Source: Acer yangbiense (lineage: Eukaryota; Streptophyta; Magnoliopsida; Sapindales; Sapindaceae). Taken from it: a stretch of 64,000 nucleotides of DNA. The stretch's first letter is position 1. The number at the start of each line of letters is the position of its first letter. The stretch is taken from the NCBI GenBank assembly GCA_008009225.1, contig CM017763.1, positions 33,654,866 to 33,718,865 of the forward strand, in the 5' to 3' direction. The notes under the pieces are model-generated. The model was not told the origin of the DNA. It worked only from the letters and a program-made list of their open reading frames with translations, and ran no database searches. This document shows positions 23,201-34,638 of the stretch, piece after piece. A program made the position numbers and the translations under genes.

Positions 23201-26200
23201 TCTTTAACCCAAATTGTTGCACAAATTGTACACCACTGGATGATGCACTTTCAATGGTTGAGATTATATGTTATAACAAACATGGATAAGTAATGCATGC
23301 TTAATGCCATTGAAAACAACACATCAAATTTGATCTCAACTGTCAAAGTGCTTCGATCTAAAGGTAGAAAACTTGTATCACAATTTGTGTTAAAAAAGGG
23401 GCTGTTGATCCTAATTCTTAAATTACATACTTAAAAGATATATATGATTTTTGAAATTATACTTTAATTACATATTCATAATTAAATAATAAGAGCTCTT
23501 TGTCCAATTGAATACCAAAAACTATACAATATATTAATCCAATACAATCCAACTCAATACAATTCAATACGGCATACGACACGTGCCTAAAAAATAAGAG
23601 ACGGCTACAACCAATTGTGTCCATACATTTTTTGGACCCTTAAAGGACTGCCAAAAACCAGATTATCCACCAATTATTTAATTCTATACACCAAAAAGTT
23701 TGTAACTCTTAACCATTTTTTTTTTATAGGAATAACTCTTAAATATCAATTATTATAATTTCAAAGGACTACTCAATTGCTTAATAAAAAAATAAATCTA
23801 CATAACCACTCCTCCCTACCAAAAAAAAGGTTCATTCTTTATTCAAATTGTTGGTTCAGATATGCAAATATGAAGACAGAAAATGGTACTTGTCAGTAAA
23901 TTCAAAAATACCCATCAATTTGAAGGGGAATCACTATGACTTTGATATACCATTCTAACAGACATACAATGAACCTCTAAAACTAATGGCAAACCAAACA
24001 ATCAATAGTTTGGTCAATATATTCCAACACGGAGCTGAAATCGATTTGCAAATGAGAGAAGATAAAAGAATTAGATATCTAGATCCAAATACAGATGTAG
24101 AGAAAGTTTACGTTTCTGCAAGAAAAAGTTGGCAAGACAAGTAAGGGAGCAGCAGTAGCTCCCCTGTTGCAGCAATGGTGACAGGGGATGCCTTTTCCCA
24201 AAGTCCAAGAGCCCATTATTAATAATACAGGTTGTCTAATTGATTTCCAATTTTCTTTCCCTTGGAGATATAAGATCTGAGCCTTCTATTAATATTACTT
24301 GTACAAATTTGCCGTACTGGTTCATTATATCACCACAATAACCCAATTTGTCCTATCTTTGTTTTTTTTCTCTGAAGGCTAACACTGCATTTTGTTTTTC
24401 TGCTGTACCATCCATATATGTAATATCACTATAATTTACTCTTTTGATTAATAGAATTGAATAAGTTAATAACTTTAGCAATAAAAATGGAATCTATAAA
24501 TTAAATGGGAAATATGTATACTACAGATCATAGATTTTTCTTGTAATGAATTCATATATAGAGAGCCATGTCTGAATGGCCAACACTTCTTGTCTATGTC
24601 AATACTAGATTCTACTGTCCATGCTCATAAATCACAGAAAACTTATCATCGCTGAGAACAAAAATATTTACATCCATCATTCAGAATTATCATCTCTGGG
24701 GTAGCATGCATAAGTAAAAAATATTCCCCCATAAGTTAGAAGTTGTAACATAATTCAATAACATAAAAAGGATTGAACACATAGTAAAGTAGAAATCTTC
24801 TGAGGGAAATTTAATTACTTTTAACACACAAAATATGCCCCCGCTATATAATTCATTTCAAAAATAGAAGACTTACTTTAAATCCATACCACAGGGAGTA
24901 TTTACAGCTTCTTGTGTACAGAGCCTCTTCCTTGAGCACATAAAACTGTAAACCTTTTCAGACCAACCACATGATTGCAAGACCAAAAAGGCCTCTTTCT
25001 CCAGACTGAGAAAGATGAACAAAACAAAGCAAACTAAAGTATTAAAGCCCAAAGAGTAACTTAAAGCAAGGCAAACATGTGAATTCTTATACACATACAC
25101 GCATATTGTTATGTACACACATAGATGCATACATATTGTTATATACATACATAAATACATATGCACGTGTGCGCACACACACACACACATATGGTGTTGG
25201 ATCAGCAACACTGTTTTAATAAACAAATTGTTATAGAAGTTGTACACCGTTGGATGATGCATTTCAATAATTGAGATTGCATTGGATCTATATAATAAAT
25301 GTGTATTGTGTAATTGATACACATTAAAAGAACAAATCAGATGCAATCTCAACGGTTAAAGTTATCTGATCTAATGGATGATAACTTGTGTCATAATGTG
25401 TTAAAAGAAGTGGGGCTACAAATCCTAATCCCACGTCCCCACCCCACACAAACTTTCCTTTATCTCAATCTAGACATCAAATCTTAGCTAGTGAAATCAG
25501 TCCACAGATGTTGATGAAACAAATTATTTCGTCTTTTGGTGAACTTTTTATGTAAAGAATTAACTCTTTACTCAAAGAGTTCATAAAAAAGACAGAAATT
25601 AGCATTTTAGCAAAATGCAGATGTTTGCACCTTCTATTCAAACCTTATTTAACAAAATGTATGTGTCCCATTAGAATTATACTTCTATTCAAACACGCAA
25701 TATGATGTCCATTTTAGATGAATCATGTGACCTCCAAAATTTAAACAATACAAAAAATATGTGGGGTGTTTATTTTGGATCATAAGTGATCTTCAAGATG
25801 AACTTTTATTAAGTTGAGTCAAATAACCCCCTCCTCACTTATCTAGCCTGAAATAGATAAAATAAATTGACATGATTTTTATTCATTAATTTTCAAATCA
25901 TACTACTGATCATCCCTAATCAGTTGAACTTATGCAAAAAAGCAAAGCATTTGATTGACAGAATCAGAACATATAAATTAGAAAAACAGAGATCAACAAA
26001 GAAGTATGTAATGCATAATCAGGGAAATTTGACAGAATTTAAAAATAAGTTGCATGAACAAGAAAAATTCTAAAGCAATTTAAGTGAAAGGCACGTACGT
26101 TTTCTTCAGTTCTTCAACCTTTTCCTGAGATTGAACATCTTGTGCAATCAAAATGCAAGACTCCTCTGATTTTCTCTTGGATCCAGAGATATCAGAGCCA

Positions 26201-28701
26201 CAGTTAACAACACCATTAAGCAGTTTAGGGTGATCATCCCCTCTTCCTGTTGTCATCCTGCGCCTTGTGCCATGACCTTCACAAGGATTCGATCCTACTA
26301 AGTTGGAACCAACACTAAGAGCATTACCATTTTCATTTGCTAACGATGATGATGCATGGTTGTTATCTCTATCAACAGCATCAACTCTTTTACTTTTGTT
26401 TGAACCATTGCTTTCTGCCAATGTATCTTTCTCATCTGAGTCCTTGTGGACTGAGTCTTTCACAAACCCATTCATTTGTATCTTCTGATTCTTATAAACA
26501 TCAACTTTTCCATTATAAGTTGGAGAAACTACTTTGTGACCAGAGTTTCCAGAAATGCTAAATTTCAGTCGTGGGCTAGACGGCACTTTCTCAACCTTAG
26601 AAATGATTGAGACAGCATTCTGAGATGACTGTTCAGCAGATGGTTTTGTACACACTGATTTTAATGGAACAATAGCCTTCATGCCTTTATAGACCTCATT
26701 TCCATTTTGATGAGATTTTACCCCATTGGAAGCAAAATTGTTACTGGCTGATACTGGTCTTTGGTTAGCACGAGTGAAAAAGAGAATATAAACCTTTTCT
26801 GACAAGACCTCCTGCAGGGTTGAAAGTGAAACATATGAATCGTTGCAGCAATACCAGCGGCACATCGCATCCTGTACACAGAGAACAAACTTCAACAAAC
26901 CAATAACATAGTTGCATTCCTGAAAATTGCATAAAAAAATAAAATAAAATAAAAAAGCAAGACAAGGGAGAAGAGACCTTGATATAAGCATAATAATGCC
27001 CGGAATCAGGTGAAAATCCTGAATGCACAATAGTGCCAAAAAGGTTGTACTCTGGTTGTGGGTCCTGCATCACAATCATAAAATCAACATTTCTACAAGG
27101 TTTACAAAGCAACTTATAAAATATATGAGACAAGTTGAGAGTACAGAACTTCCATGGGCTTGTAATTAAGATGAAGCATGAACACAAGCAAGCAGTAAAT
27201 TTTATCTATTAGCTTGAGACAGACAGCATCATATTATAAAGATTTACTGAATAAAATAAATCACAAACTGGATTTCCTTTGCAAAGAACAAGAAAGCACA
27301 TAAATGATATATAAACACAAAGAAATCAGAAAAATGTAAATTAGAGGATGAAACCATCCAGCTATCCCATCTGGTATAACGTGTAGAAAACACTCAAACA
27401 TGTATTGAGTTTATCAGACTTTAATGCCCAGCTCATTTATATTGTGTACTTTTTCTGACTTCCCTTCCAACTTTTGGATTAGACTTCACATTTGAAACTC
27501 AACATAGTATGAGGTTTAACTTTCTTATAAGCTATAACACAATAATATTACAATCTGAAAAACTATATGAAGCTCAATCATGTAAAAGAGGTTAACATTT
27601 TCTTTCTTTTTTCTCCATGCCCATTCCTTGCTCAATAATAACTTTCCACATTCAAGTAAGCTTTCCAAACATGTATTATTAGTCTTTCTTTCTTCATACA
27701 TCTCTAACTTACCACATAAATTTTGTATAACACTTCAAAGTCTGAAACATCAATATAGTATTAATTTAAGTTTTTTTTTTTATTCAGCATAATGCAATTT
27801 TTAGCAACTTGGAAAACAATATTGAGTTCAATTAAGCTTCCAATCCATTATTATTGTTCCTTTTTGGTTCTTTATGTATGTGTGTGTGCGGCATCAAATA
27901 TCTTTAAGGCACAAACAGAAAACAGAGAAAAATCAAAACTGTTGAACTTCAAAATATTCTGCAAGGTAATGGTTGCTAAAATTGCTTTACTGTTTTCCTC
28001 CCTCCACATATCAAAGACAAACAAGCGTCATTCTCTTACAGGTTTACTCCTCCCATGCCATATGCTCTAATACCTCTTCTCCAACCTCAGAATATCCTCT
28101 CCACTTGTTGAGATAACATCCATGTAAAATCAAATAGTGAAAACACCAGTAACCAAATATCCCCCTCTATTGGATGATGGAATTCTGAATCCCACATAAT
28201 GAAGAAAGATGTTTAGGAATATTTTAAAGATTTTCTGATACAACTTGTTTGAGCAGATATTTTTTTTTTTTTTTCTTTTTCTAATTTTTTGTCCCCTTAG
28301 TTGAGGCATATTAGGTTTGAAGTAGATTTGTTTCCTCATTAGAGTTAGATTTTGTTTTTAACTGATATCAATAGGCCATAATGCATTTAATTTATCAAAG
28401 AGACTAATTATCAAATGAATTAACATTCTCTTTCTCCTTAACTGTTCTCTTCTCTCTTTTTGTCTCTCTCTATTCTATTTCTGGTGGAGAATCAATATTG
28501 TGAAAAAGAACTTAAGAGAAAGAGGGGGAAATTTAGAAGAAATCGGGGAGGAAAATTATGTCTAATTCTTATTCACTCAAGTCTGAGAAACCAATATACC
28601 TAGGTCCCTATTTATAGTCAATGTTTAAAAATGTGTGAGGAGGTGCATGGCCGTTTTGTCCTCGTGAGGTGAGGCGGACACCTCAATTGAAAAATATTGC
28701 A

Positions 28702-28748
<47 letters not shown>

Positions 28749-31292
28749 AAAATTGAACCATAATATTTACATTACTAACATAAACATCCCAAAAAAAAAA
28801 GTGCATGACAAAAAAAAGATGTTTAGTGGCCCGAAATATGGATCCAAAATGTCATCCTAGTAATGTTGGAGTGTTGGAGTTTTGGAGAAGTTAGAGGTGT
28901 TGTTGCCGACAAAAAGTTTAGAGTTACTCTTATAAATAGTATTTTAGGGTTTTCGAAAAGGTTAAAGTCACTATCAAAAAAATAAAAAAAAAAAATCAGT
29001 TTTTTTTTTTTTAAAAAAAAAACTTTAAAACTTGCAGGCCGCCTCTCACCCACTCAACCGCCTCACGGGATGGAGGCGGCCCAACCCAAAGGAGGGTTGA
29101 AGTGGCCAAGTCAAGGCTCCCCAGCCAAGGCGTGCCTTGAGGCGACCACCTCAACTGATTTTTGAAACATTGTTTATAGTGTCCAAACAGAGAACCAAAG
29201 AAAGCAACAATCTACCTTCCCCAAACTAAAAAGATCTCAATCAATTAAAAACGGACAGCAAAGATGTGAATTAAAATAAAATCAAAGATCCTAATCAAAT
29301 TAAAAGCAGAAATATGTGTGTATCTCCTTTTAGTATGTTCTACATCAATCCTCTCTGGCTAAAAAGAAGTAAACTCTGACAAGTTATGCTGCAAATAAGA
29401 CTCCAAACGGAAGGGACCAATGTGCTGAAGACCATCTTCAATGACCCATAAATGATTTGTGTCGAGTGACTCTTCCAACAAACCAGGAAACACCTAAACC
29501 CACCATCACGGTGCTTAGTTCGGATCTTTATTTGCAAACTTAAGTTTTGGATCTAACGGTTTCTTAACATGACAATAGAAATTGTGTTAACGGTTTCTTA
29601 ATGGTTGGACTTTTAGGTCTAATTGTGTTGGCTCTCATTTCAGCTCTTGGGGGTAAGGTTTGTAATTACAAATTACGATCACATTCTTTGTAGACCATTT
29701 CTCTTTAATAAATTTTTGTTATGATCAAAACAACTCATACCGAAATTCATTGCAATAACAACCCAAAAATGAAACCATAAATTCACATAATAGCGCAATT
29801 CTGGGAAAAAAACAAAATTATTCTAAAGCTTCTCCTTTCTATCACCGATTATTAATTGAATGTGCTTACCACAGATACACATAAGCATGTTAATCATTAA
29901 ATCATATAAAACAAATGCACAATAGTAAGATTCATTCTTGTGTGAGCATAATTAAAGTTTCATTCTTATTTTCCCAAGCCTATCACTAATTAGTACTTGC
30001 ATTTTACACAAAAAAACAGGTGTCATATAATTTTTTATATTTTTTTTTTATCAATTAGTGTGTAAAAATTGTAAAAACATGCAATTAAACGATTCATACA
30101 ATTGTACGTGAAACACTTAAAATAAATTCAGCAAACCTACCTAACCTAATGACTAACTTCATTATATTGATTATTGACAAGACAGCTGAACTCACCTGGC
30201 TTGATTTGCACATGAAACCTGAAAGAACCAAAACTTCTTCAAATGCGATGGTTTTATCGATCTTCCCACCAAATATTCCTTCAAATCTCTGACAAGACAA
30301 TCCAGCAATGACTCCTTTAGTCAAAGGCAGTAGGCACTACTAAGCTAAAAGCAATTATAAAGCTTTGAATTTTGCTAAAAAATAGAAATGACCAACCTTG
30401 AGTTGGATTACAAGGATATTAGGTGCTTGAAGAATTGACATTTGCTTCCGTGCTGCCACCAATTTCTTACAACTAAACCAGTATAAGTTTGTAATTCAGA
30501 GAAGTAAAAATAGAAAACGGAAGCAAAGAAAAGAAGTGTTGTAATGGAAATTACTTGTCACATTTGTATTTATTGTTTCCATCCAAAACCTCTGGTTGGA
30601 AGAACTTGTGCATAGCATCTTTCAGTGAACCACTATTCAAGATATCAAGACTGATATCCATAATTTCATCGACCTTATTGGACTCGGCACCGCAAGACAA
30701 ACACTTCACCTGGCTCTGCAAAGCACCCCCGAAGATCTCCTTAACGACAGAGGAAGTGCCATTAGAGGGATCGGCGGCGGCCTTGCGTCTCAGCTTCTTG
30801 AGACGCAAACAGGTGTTGTGACATGAATCAATGACATAGCGAAGGAACTCGTGAGCGTCCTCCTGGCGACCGCAGCGGAAATGCTCTGCAAATATTCTTA
30901 GACAACTCTGAATTTTGGCAGGCGCGTCTAGGGTTTGGTCAAGGCTAAGAGAGCGGACTATTCGTTTCTCGAGTAGGCAAAACGGACAATCACGGATTTT
31001 GTCCGAGTCTGAAGACGAATCACCTGAGATTCCATATATGAATTAAAACATGAAGAATTGCAAAACAGAAGAAATTGAAACAGACAGACAAAGAAGACAT
31101 ACAGTGAGAAGAGTGTTGGAATTTGAGACAGAAATTGGCAAGAGGAGGAGTATATGTGAGACACTGGAGAACGCTGTTGAGATAACAAGAGTTGCCGAGA
31201 TTCTTCAAACCTAAAGGAGGTCCTCTTTTGCGCTTTTCACTGAGTAAACTCGGCAGCCAACTCATTTGCAATTTCTCTCTTATCAGTCCCAT
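20159..31292 (-). CDS. UBP25: Ubiquitin carboxyl-terminal hydrolase 25-like (UBP25 ortholog), 8 exons
   Basis: Cysteine protease (peptidase family C19) that removes ubiquitin from proteins. Exons on the minus strand: 31292-31103, 31023-30555, 30472-30397, 30288-30196, 27064-26978, 26871-26099, 25005-24877, 20282-20159. All junctions are GT-AG and phases agree, giving 1941 nt (646 residues plus TGA). The Cys box GLKNLGNSCYLNSVLQCL has Cys36 as nucleophile. The His box has GHYYAY with His299, and Asp316 lies in WYCCNDS. CxxC pairs (CLSC, CDNC) form the usual zinc-binding site. Residues about 330-560 are low-complexity Ser/Asn/Lys-rich, probably disordered. The C-terminal SCGW...FISQIPESLKEDL region matches Arabidopsis UBP25 as I remember it. 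The Met at 31292 was chosen; Met10 (31265) is an alternative. Start and poly(A) sites are unknown. Introns 4 and 7 are enlarged by repeats. Confidence 0.95.
21285..21307. repeat. (TC)n microsatellite in UBP25 intron 7
   Basis: A CT dinucleotide run, polypurine on the gene's strand. Confidence 0.9.
22080..22328. other. GC-richer block inside UBP25 intron 7
   Basis: About 250 bases of CCTTC/GGAGG-rich sequence that contrasts with the AT-rich intron. It contains repeated CTCC(A/T)TCATGG and AGAAGG words and several open frames, none recognisable. It could be a captured gene fragment; I see no proof. Confidence 0.35.
22329..22569. mobile_element. Foldback element with 24-bp arms in UBP25 intron 7
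   Basis: TGTTTTCAAAAAAATTGTTTCTTT at 22329 is the perfect reverse complement of the sequence ending at 22569. The interior has TTGCGAGGGGTAAACCTCGAGGC, itself a small hairpin, and AAGGCGTAAGCCTCAA. The family is not identified. Confidence 0.7.
23000..23175. repeat. GAGGCTTAAGCCTCAA-rich repeat, hAT-like end
   Basis: Several inverted GAGGC/GCCTC words end in GCCTTTTAAAACCATG, which resembles the outer end of hAT-type MITEs. No left partner is clear, although 22480-22515 holds related words. Confidence 0.35.
23186..23411. mobile_element. MITE, copy 1, in UBP25 intron 7
   Basis: The left end GGATCAACAACACATT and the right end, which read inward is GGATCAACAGCCCC, form terminal inverted repeats. 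The interior TTGCACAAATTGTACACC...TGGATGATGCA is shared with the element at 25199. Confidence 0.7.
24877..25005 (-). CDS. UBP25: UBP25 exon 7
   Basis: 129 nt between TTTCTCAG and GTAAGT. Encodes the SCGWSEKVYSFM...SRKRL segment. Phase (1 base in, 2 out) fits both neighbours exactly. Confidence 0.9.
25199..25425. mobile_element. MITE, copy 2, in or beside UBP25 intron 6
   Basis: It shares the ends and the GTTGTACACCGTTGGATGATGCATTTCAAT core with 23186-23411 at similar length, so both belong to one family. It lies within the intron between exons 6 and 7, next to a (CA)n run at 25173-25188. Confidence 0.7.
26099..26871 (-). CDS. UBP25: UBP25 exon 6 (catalytic Asp and variable region)
   Basis: 773 nt from CTGTACAG|GATGCG to AAGAAAAC|GTACGT. 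It opens with WYCCNDS, including the third catalytic residue, then the VLSEKVYILFF strand that closes the catalytic domain, then a long Ser/Asn/Lys-rich stretch. Confidence 0.92.
26978..27064 (-). CDS. UBP25: UBP25 exon 5 (catalytic His box)
   Basis: 87 nt (29 codons) between GATGCAG and GTCTCT. Encodes the HSGFSPDSGHYYAYIK segment; the His of GHYYAY is the general base. Confidence 0.95.
28619..29172. mobile_element. hAT-type non-autonomous element in UBP25 intron 4
   Basis: CAATGTTTAAAAA at the left and CAATGTTTCAAAAA read inward from the right are flanked by a perfect 8-bp duplication, TTTATAGT (28611-28618 and 29173-29180). An 8-bp duplication and CA(A/G)-type ends define hAT. The interior has GAGGCGG/CCGCCTC words and a 43-base A run (28703-28745), but no transposase. 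Confidence 0.88.
28703..28745. repeat. A43 homopolymer
   Basis: An uninterrupted run of about 43 A within the hAT-type element. Confidence 0.9.
30196..30288 (-). CDS. UBP25: UBP25 exon 4
   Basis: 93 nt (31 codons), phase 0 at both ends. Begins with RFEGIFGGKIDK. It is followed by the 3.1-kb intron 4, which holds a hAT-type element. Confidence 0.93.
30397..30472 (-). CDS. UBP25: UBP25 exon 3
   Basis: 76 nt after TTTAG; completes the second CxxC (CDNC) across the junction and encodes ARKQMSILQAPNILVIQLK. Confidence 0.93.
30555..31023 (-). CDS. UBP25: UBP25 exon 2
   Basis: 469 nt between AATCTCAG|GTGATT and GACAA|GTAATT. Encodes CPFC, GRQEDAHEFL (the QDAHEF motif of the family) and the first zinc-site CxxC in VKCLSCGAESN. 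Confidence 0.93.
31103..31292 (-). CDS. UBP25: UBP25 exon 1 (catalytic Cys box)
   Basis: 190 nt from ATG at 31292; donor CACT|GTATGT leaves one base of a Cys codon. Holds the KRKRGPPLGLKNLGNSCYLN segment with the nucleophile. Confidence 0.93.
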
Positions 31293-31892
31293 CAACGGAG
31301 GAGACCCACTCTTTCTGCTTCAAATTCATCGGTCTGATCGCATCTCTTCTCTCACTGCAATTTTGCTTCTTCTTCTTTTTCTTTGTGTTTTCGATTCTAT
31401 TTAGAGACAGAGTAATGGAGGAGGAGGTAGCAAACAACCCCCAATTCTCTTCTCTTCGATTTGAGAGGCTTCATTTTATTTCCTTTATTCACCCCCCTCC
31501 CTCTTTCTCTTGCCTTCTTTCTTTAGGACAATTTTTTTTTTTTTCTCTTTAATTGTTTTTAAGAAAATTTCTTAAAATTTCCTAATACTTGCATGCATTT
31601 TACATTTTTACCCTTTTGTTCATATGTATTCAGAAAGTTGAAATGTTAAACGTTGGCTAAGTTCAATTACGAAAATATTGGTATCGATGGAAATATCAGT
31701 ACTACATTTTGATAGAAATATCGAAAAAAAAAATGTCATTATCCACGGATATTGTTGTAAAATTTACCGAAAGTATGGAAATTTGGCTTAAAAACATTAT
31801 TAAAAAAATAATTAATGAAACTTATAAAAGAGTTAAAATAATCAATAGTCTAACAAAAAAAAAAAAAAAAAACACATTTAATTATATTACAT
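31293..31892 (-). promoter_or_regulatory. Upstream region of UBP25
   Basis: Directly upstream of the ATG are 5'-leader-like sequence and, on the gene's strand, A/G-rich stretches around 31360-31390 and 31490-31560. I see no TATA box at a convincing distance. The A-rich 31720-31880 part borders the next transposon. Confidence 0.4.
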
Positions 31893-32162
31893 AGGTAATT
31901 ACTCTGATGGCCATCAACTTTTACCACCATTATCAAAACGGCCACCAAATGGGGAATCAGTTTCAAAATGACCATTTTTTATAAACACTGTTACACTAAT
32001 AGCCATTCTATCAATTTCTATCCAATTCTACCCAATGAGGCACTTTGGTAAATAAGGGGATGACATTAATTTATTTTAGATGTTTTTTAGAAATCAATTT
32101 TTTCTTTTATTTTTTGAAACAAATAATTATATTTAGTGTGTATATACATATAGCATATCTCA

Positions 32163-32203
<41 letters not shown>

Positions 32204-32441
32204 CTTTTTTGAGAAGATTAAGGCTATAAAATCTAAAAATTCTAAAAAATATATTTGAGATAAGTTGAAAAGATATATATATATATATATATTTCCTTTT
32301 TTGAGAAAATTAAGGCTACAAAATCTGAAATTTCTAAAAAAACATATTTGAAATAAGTTGAAAAGAAATATTATATATGTATATATGTTCTTTTTTAATC
32401 TAAATATTCTAAAAATTATATTTGAGATAAGTTGAAAAGAA

Positions 32442-32493
<52 letters not shown>

Positions 32494-32499
32494 TCTTTC

Positions 32500-32673
32500 T
32501 ATTATTAGTTCGAACTGATATAAAATATATCAGTTCCTTGCATTTGGGCCATTGGATTTAAAAGATGCTTTGACTTGACTTTGACAAGTGCATGCAGTCA
32601 AGTCAAAGTATTTAAATCTAATGGCCCACATGTAAGGAACTGATATATCTTTTGTCAATTCGAACTGATAATA
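32500..32673. mobile_element. Foldback MITE nested in the palindromic element
   Basis: TATTATTAGTTCGAACTGATA at 32500 pairs with TATTATCAGTTCGAATTGACA from the other end. The arms stay complementary through ATATCAGTTCCTT and GGGCCATT(G/A)GATTTAAA to a small loop near GACAAGTGCATGC. Confidence 0.8.
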
Positions 32674-32678
32674 AAAAA

Positions 32679-32732
<54 letters not shown>

Positions 32733-32865
32733 TGAGATATGCTATATGTATATACACATACTAAATATAATTATTTGTTTCAAAAAATAAAAGAAAAAAT
32801 TGATTTCCAAAAAATATCTAAAATAAATTAACGTCATCCTCATATTTACCAAAATGCCACTTATT

Positions 32866-33598
32866 AGATGGAACCATATTCAAATTTTCTAGTAGACATT
32901 TTTACCAAAATAAAATGATGAAAGACAATAAAAACATAATTTTAATTAAATAAAATGAAAAAATAGCACCTGATTTTTAGAAGAAGCAAGTTCCGACAAT
33001 ATTGAAGATTTGAAGTAACACTCAATCTTCCACAATAGCTACAAGAAAATAAACTCAATCAATTATTTGATATAGTTAAAACCCCCCCAAAAAAAAATTA
33101 AACTAATAAAATATAAATAAACATTAAATTAAAAAAAATAAAACTTACCTTCTTTTTTTTCCTAAATGAAACACAAGAGATTGATTGCAATTGAAGAAGA
33201 ATATTTATTGAGATTGATGAAAGAGAAATCTTGATGTAGTGGGAGGTTTTGCAATGTAAAATAAAAAAAATAAAAAAAAACGATGTTGTAATTATAAAAT
33301 GAAAATGGAGTTATATATATATAAATTAATTCCAAATTACCTAATTAATGACAAATAATGAAACAATTCCGTTGGGTGAAGCTTTCAAAAGAAATTAATG
33401 TTTTTGAAAATTAATTTTTTTTCTTTTTCAAAAACTTTTTTTATTGAGGCAAAAAAAGATGATGACTCAAATTAATGCTTTGAAAATAATTTTTTTTTCA
33501 AATTTTTTTTTCCAATTTTTTTTTTTTTTGGAGGCCCCCTTAAAGAGAAGAAGCCCTAAGCAAAGGCCTTGATTGCCTTGCCTAAAGGCCGGCCCCGG
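32866..33598. other. Insertion splitting the right arm of the palindrome
   Basis: This stretch has no counterpart in the left arm. It is AT-rich with T runs and ends in AAAGGCCGGCCCCGGCC. It is probably another small transposon; its ends are unclear. Confidence 0.4.
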
Positions 33599-34322
33599 CC
33601 ATTAGTATAACAATGTTTACCAAAAATGGCCATTTTGAAACCAATTCCCCATCTGGTGGCCATTTTGATAGTGGTGGCATAAGTTGATAGCCACCGGGGT
33701 AATTATCCCTATATTATATAATATAAATATAAATATAATGCACATACATACGAGCTATATAAAATTATAAATCTTTCACTAAAACTTCGGTTTTTAATAG
33801 TTTGCATCATATACATCATAGATTTTAATTAAAAAAAACAAAGACTTAGGCGGTTCAAACATTGTGTTGCTACAAACTAAATTCATACAAAACTGAATCT
33901 GTAAGGATTCCCATTCATTGATTGGCTTATTTCATGGATAAACCACATGTTAGAGTTTGAATTGTAAGGGTAGTTTAGGTGATTGAGGATCAAGCTAAAA
34001 GGCCCTTTTCAAGACCTCAAAGTGACAAGCACTCTAAAGGTATATCTCTAGTGCTTAGTTTTCTTTGAAGAGATTTAGTTGCACATACACACTTAGCATA
34101 CTTGCAATTGTGTGCACTCTCTTCACATATCACTTTACATACTAGCACTTTAATTGATATATCTTGTTGTGTGTTTATGTGTCCTCTAATTCGTTTCCCG
34201 ATATTGTTCGGAAACGTCCGCACAAACACTAATGTGTGCTTGGTTTAGCGCGAAGACTGCCTAAGGAGAATGCCATTGGCTTCTCCTTTGGTTTCACCAC
34301 TTTTGGTGAATCAACGGTTTTA

Positions 34323-34638
34323 TCGGCGGCTTGGCCGCCGAATGAAAACCGTCGTTTTACTCTAGAAAGGTATGGAGTGATTCTACGGTTATGATCGATG
34401 GCCACGACCGCCGTTCGAAACCGTCGTTTCATACCTGATTGATTTTTCTCTCGGGTTTGATTCGGCGGTTGGTAACCGCTGAATGAAACCATTATTGTTC
34501 CCCTGTTCTTCTCGGGTTTAATTCGATGGTTGTAATCGGCGGCCTGGCCGCCGAATGAAACCGCCGAACGTGCACAAACTTATCTTTTCACGGGCAAACT
34601 TATCTTTTCACATGCTATGTTCTTGATTTCTATAAATA
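34323..34638 (+). promoter_or_regulatory. U3 promoter of LTR E1: decayed GC array plus TATA box
   Basis: Units such as CGGCGGCTTGGCCGCCGAATG and GACCGCCGTTCGAAACCGTCG lie at 34323-34568. Many CpG positions have become TG or CA (for example CCGTCG for CCGCCG), as expected of methylated DNA that has decayed. TATAAATA follows at 34631. Confidence 0.6.

Larger units (their letters stand above)
31893..33710. mobile_element. Large palindromic Mutator-like element
   Basis: The left end AGGTAATTACTCTGATGGCC and the right end (read inward AGGGATAATTACCCCGGTGG) open long inverted arms. The matching continues through GGCCACCA(A/G)ATGGGGAAT, past 32000-32180 on the left and 32720-32840 plus 33600-33710 on the right. 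Flanking 9-mers ATATTACAT (31884-31892) and ATATTATAT (33711-33719) differ at one base, fitting a Mutator-type 9-bp duplication. The right arm is split by about 730 bases (32866-33598). The centre is TA repeats and a second foldback. No transposase. Confidence 0.8.

Noticed and set aside
24877..25352. Single 159-codon ORF as an independent gene
   Set aside because: Only 24877-25005 is coding, as UBP25 exon 7; the remainder is intron and (CA)n repeat.
26765..27187. ORF of 140 codons beside UBP25 exon 5
   Set aside because: It reads through exon 5 into intron sequence; splice sites at 27064 and 26978 explain the real part.
28669..29053. Lys- or Phe-rich ORFs in UBP25 intron 4
   Set aside because: Produced by A and T homopolymers in the hAT-type element.
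30555..30821. Plus-strand ORF opposite UBP25 exon 2
   Set aside because: Antisense shadow of a strongly conserved exon.
32087..32449. 120-codon Ile/Tyr/Phe-rich ORF
   Set aside because: Translation of TA repeats and foldback arms.
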